A stretch of DNA of 64,000 bases from an uncultured Chlorobiota bacterium (GTDB lineage: Bacteria; Bacteroidota; Ignavibacteria; UBA10030; UBA6906). The notes under the pieces are model-generated. The model was not told the DNA's origin, ran no database searches, and was given only the letters and a program-made list of their open reading frames with translations. Location: the NCBI GenBank assembly GCA_900696645.1, contig CAADGV010000009.1:62001-126000 (forward strand), given 5' to 3'. Positions within the stretch are counted from its first letter, which is position 1. Each line of letters starts with the position of its first letter. This document shows, in pieces, positions 61,879-64,000 of the stretch. The position numbers and the translations under genes are program-made.

Positions 61879-63936
61879 TTATCTTACAAGCACAAGCCTC
61901 TTCGAATCGACAAACCCCCCGGTGCTTAGTCTGTACACATACACGCCACTTGCCAGTGAACCGGCATCAAATGTGACCTCATGGTATCCTGCCCCGCGGC
62001 TTCCGTTTACCAGCGAAGCAACCCGCTGGCCGAGAGCGTTAAACACTTCAAGACGAACATGAGTCTGCTCAGGCAGACCATATCGTATTACAGTTTCAGG
62101 ATTAAACGGATTGGGATAGTTCTGCTGAAGCACATATTCTGCCGGCGCGAATCCGCCGCTAACACGTGTCACGATTGACACAAACACGGGCTCGAAATAA
62201 TGGATCGTTCCATCCAAATCAATCTGCTTGAGTCGATAATAAGGAAGGCGACGGCTCGGCGTCATATCCGTCCACGTGTAATGCCGCGGTTCCAGCGTTG
62301 TGCCGTGGCCCGGGACGAAACTGCCGGCGATTGTCTCGAACGGCCCGCCATGATGTTCTCCCCGCTGAACCTCAAAGCCGTAGTTGTTGATTTCGCTCAA
62401 TGTCATCCACTCCAGTTGCACGGTGCCGGAGGTTGTCAGTGTTCCTGTGAAACTTGCAAGTTGGACGGGAACGGGGCTCAGCGCAACGTTGCCCCACCAC
62501 GTACTCCAGTTGTGCGATGCCGTTGTCTTGGCCCATTCGTGTGTCAGCCAAAACGTGTTATCAACCGGGTCCGCTGTTACCGACGCATAATCTCCCCATC
62601 TGTCGCTGTTTGAAAACCCCGGGCTTGCTTTCAGCAGTTGGGGTGCATCAAAGCTCGATGCAGAGTTCAATCGGGTTGTGAACATGATAGTGGGAAATGT
62701 TGATGAAGAGGACTGTGTATAGACCAGTGCAACGTCGCCGTTCACATTTCCGCCGATCGATCCCTGATATGTCCAAACCCCGGTTCCTCCGTTGATGAAT
62801 CCGGATTCTGTAAGCGTGGGAGTTCCGCCGGGAAAGTTGTTCGTTGCCACTTTGTAGTAGTATACGCTCGACTTGCCCGATCCACCCCCGGCCGTATGGC
62901 AGAACCAAAGCGAACCATTGTGCCAAAACGCGTTCCCCTGAGTCCGGGGAGTGAGCGTAGCGATTGTTGTTGATGTCCCCGATTGCGGAGCGCTGAATAC
63001 TCCGGTGCTTCCGCCATGATTGGGCACCGTCACTGTGGAGAACGACAGGGAAGGAGTGCCAAGCGGATCGCTGACCGCCCAGACTCTAACCGAGGTTGTG
63101 TTGGCGAACGAAATATCTCCGAAATACACCTTGTTTCCCGGCGTGGTCGGGCTGAGAACCGTTGCGGGCTGTAGCGTGAACGCATTGGTAAAATCGTCCG
63201 GTGTGTACAGTAGAGAGTACGTGCCCGTTCCTGCAATAATATCCGCCTTCTTCAGAATGATGATCTGGCAATTTTTGAACACTCCTGTTGAAAAAGGAAG
63301 ACTGTACATGTTGAACGTGACATATACCGCCTGGCTGTCGATTCCCATCCCGGGATAGTCGGCGCCGTAGTTCGTCGCACCGACAGTCTGTGTGATATTC
63401 AATCTGTAGAAATGCCAGTTGCTTGTATCGCTCGTTGTAGGGTGGGAGTTTTTGGAGACGGCAAGATTAAGAAACGCTTGGTTGAGAGACGTATTCTCCT
63501 GCATGATAACAAAGAACCTGCCCGTTGCAGGATCGTACAGCGCCCGCGGATCGGAATTGCCGCTGCCCGTGTTGCCAACTCCGCCCCAGAATCCGCCCGC
63601 TCCGGAAAGACTAAAGGGGCCCCAAACAATCGAACCGGTTTTTGTATGGTATGTAATTCTCAAGTTTACTGTAGCGATGACGCCGCTCGGTCCTGCAGCT
63701 CCATGAGGGTCAGGAGGACGGATAGTACCGACCTGAGCCATTCCCTCCCACGACTGAACAATGTCGGCAGCGGGGGAGAAAGGTGAAAACAACGCTTGTG
63801 CCGATTGATCGGCAGGCTCGATGCTTCTCGGGTGGGGAGGCTCCGGAGGCCGGATGATCTCCTGCGCCAATACTGCTGATCCCAAAAATAGGATCGAAAC
63901 AGGAATGAGCGTGTGCAACAACAATACTCTTAGCAC
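61879..63936 (-). CDS. large secreted T9SS cargo protein
   Basis: This 685-residue protein has a signal peptide (LLLHTLIPVSILFLGSAVLAQ). A beta-rich, possibly propeller-like body carries GAAGPSGVIATVNLRITYHTK, DPRALYDPATGRFFVIMQE and FWHNGSLWFCHTAGG. A fibronectin-like segment precedes a type A T9SS sorting domain (about residues 600-685, QNYPNPFNPETVIRYGLPE, ASGVYVYRL). No catalytic motif was recognised. The start is GTG at 63936 with AAGGGGG upstream. Confidence 0.85.
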   Translation of the reverse strand: MLRVLLLHTLIPVSILFLGSAVLAQEIIRPPEPPHPRSIEPADQSAQALFSPFSPAADIVQSWEGMAQVGTIRPPDPHGAAGPSGVIATVNLRITYHTKTGSIVWGPFSLSGAGGFWGGVGNTGSGNSDPRALYDPATGRFFVIMQENTSLNQAFLNLAVSKNSHPTTSDTSNWHFYRLNITQTVGATNYGADYPGMGIDSQAVYVTFNMYSLPFSTGVFKNCQIIILKKADIIAGTGTYSLLYTPDDFTNAFTLQPATVLSPTTPGNKVYFGDISFANTTSVRVWAVSDPLGTPSLSFSTVTVPNHGGSTGVFSAPQSGTSTTIATLTPRTQGNAFWHNGSLWFCHTAGGGSGKSSVYYYKVATNNFPGGTPTLTESGFINGGTGVWTYQGSIGGNVNGDVALVYTQSSSSTFPTIMFTTRLNSASSFDAPQLLKASPGFSNSDRWGDYASVTADPVDNTFWLTHEWAKTTASHNWSTWWGNVALSPVPVQLASFTGTLTTSGTVQLEWMTLSEINNYGFEVQRGEHHGGPFETIAGSFVPGHGTTLEPRHYTWTDMTPSRRLPYYRLKQIDLDGTIHYFEPVFVSIVTRVSGGFAPAEYVLQQNYPNPFNPETVIRYGLPEQTHVRLEVFNALGQRVASLVNGSRGAGYHEVTFDAGSLASGVYVYRLSTGGFVDSKRLVLVR

Positions 63937-64000
63937 GGTTCTACCCCCTTTGGAAATTAGTGATGGTGTCTTGAATTGTTTTTCGCGAGCGGATGCAACG

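Overview
The window looks like the chromosome of a mesophilic, moderate-GC member of the Bacteroidota/Chlorobi assemblage, most likely Ignavibacteria-like. Three secreted proteins (8970, 25096, 61879) end in a type A type IX secretion sorting domain with the NYPNPFNP-type motif typical of that lineage. TonB, outer-membrane barrels, lipoproteins, a CcmF-type cytochrome c assembly protein and a four-subunit 2-oxoacid:ferredoxin oxidoreductase fit the same group. This placement is inferred from protein style; no 16S or marker gene is present.

Layout. 396-5602: TonB, a duplicated cysteine-motif protein, a small membrane protein, ccmF, a ferredoxin and an Acg-type nitroreductase. 5614-15870: a methionine gamma-lyase-like enzyme, an acyl-CoA:carboxylate CoA-transferase and the delta, alpha, beta and gamma subunits of a 2-oxoacid:ferredoxin oxidoreductase, interrupted by secreted or surface genes, then two ferritin-like mini-proteins. 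16001-24647: an isocitrate dehydrogenase-like enzyme, an HMG-CoA-lyase-like enzyme, a class III CoA-transferase, a split aconitase/IPM-isomerase-like dehydratase and hemN. Together with the oxidoreductase these could form a citrate/2-oxoglutarate segment in which a CoA-transferase plus a lyase replaces ATP-citrate lyase (hypothesis).

26521-37682: an essentially complete reductive uracil/thymine degradation locus: beta-ureidopropionase, omega-aminotransferase, PreT, PreA, dihydropyrimidinase, NCS1 permease and methylmalonate/malonate-semialdehyde dehydrogenase. Two ORF6N-domain genes lie in this locus. Each carries a palindrome inside its coding region and a matching one 35-65 bp upstream of its start.

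37715-43761: Uma2 nuclease, a decayed PfkB sugar kinase, an exonuclease/GIY-YIG fusion, DUF493, rhomboid, MsrA, a TonB-C lipoprotein and a barrel. 44098-53943: an ECF42-type sigma factor followed by an island of small proteins (five DGPF/YCII paralogues, SnoaL, VOC, AHSA1, DUF1801, DUF1697, NIPSNAP, DUF1905). 54195-60027: a small membrane protein, a cupin behind a promoter with an operator-like palindrome, a CHASE2-TIR receptor-like protein paired with a secreted FecR/TPR protein, and a polytopic GT-C-like protein. 60790-63936: an IS remnant, tRNA-Leu(CAG) and a large T9SS cargo protein.

The strongest leads for new biology are the ORF6N self-matching palindromes, the CHASE2-TIR/FecR pair and the CoA-transferase/lyase citrate-type segment.
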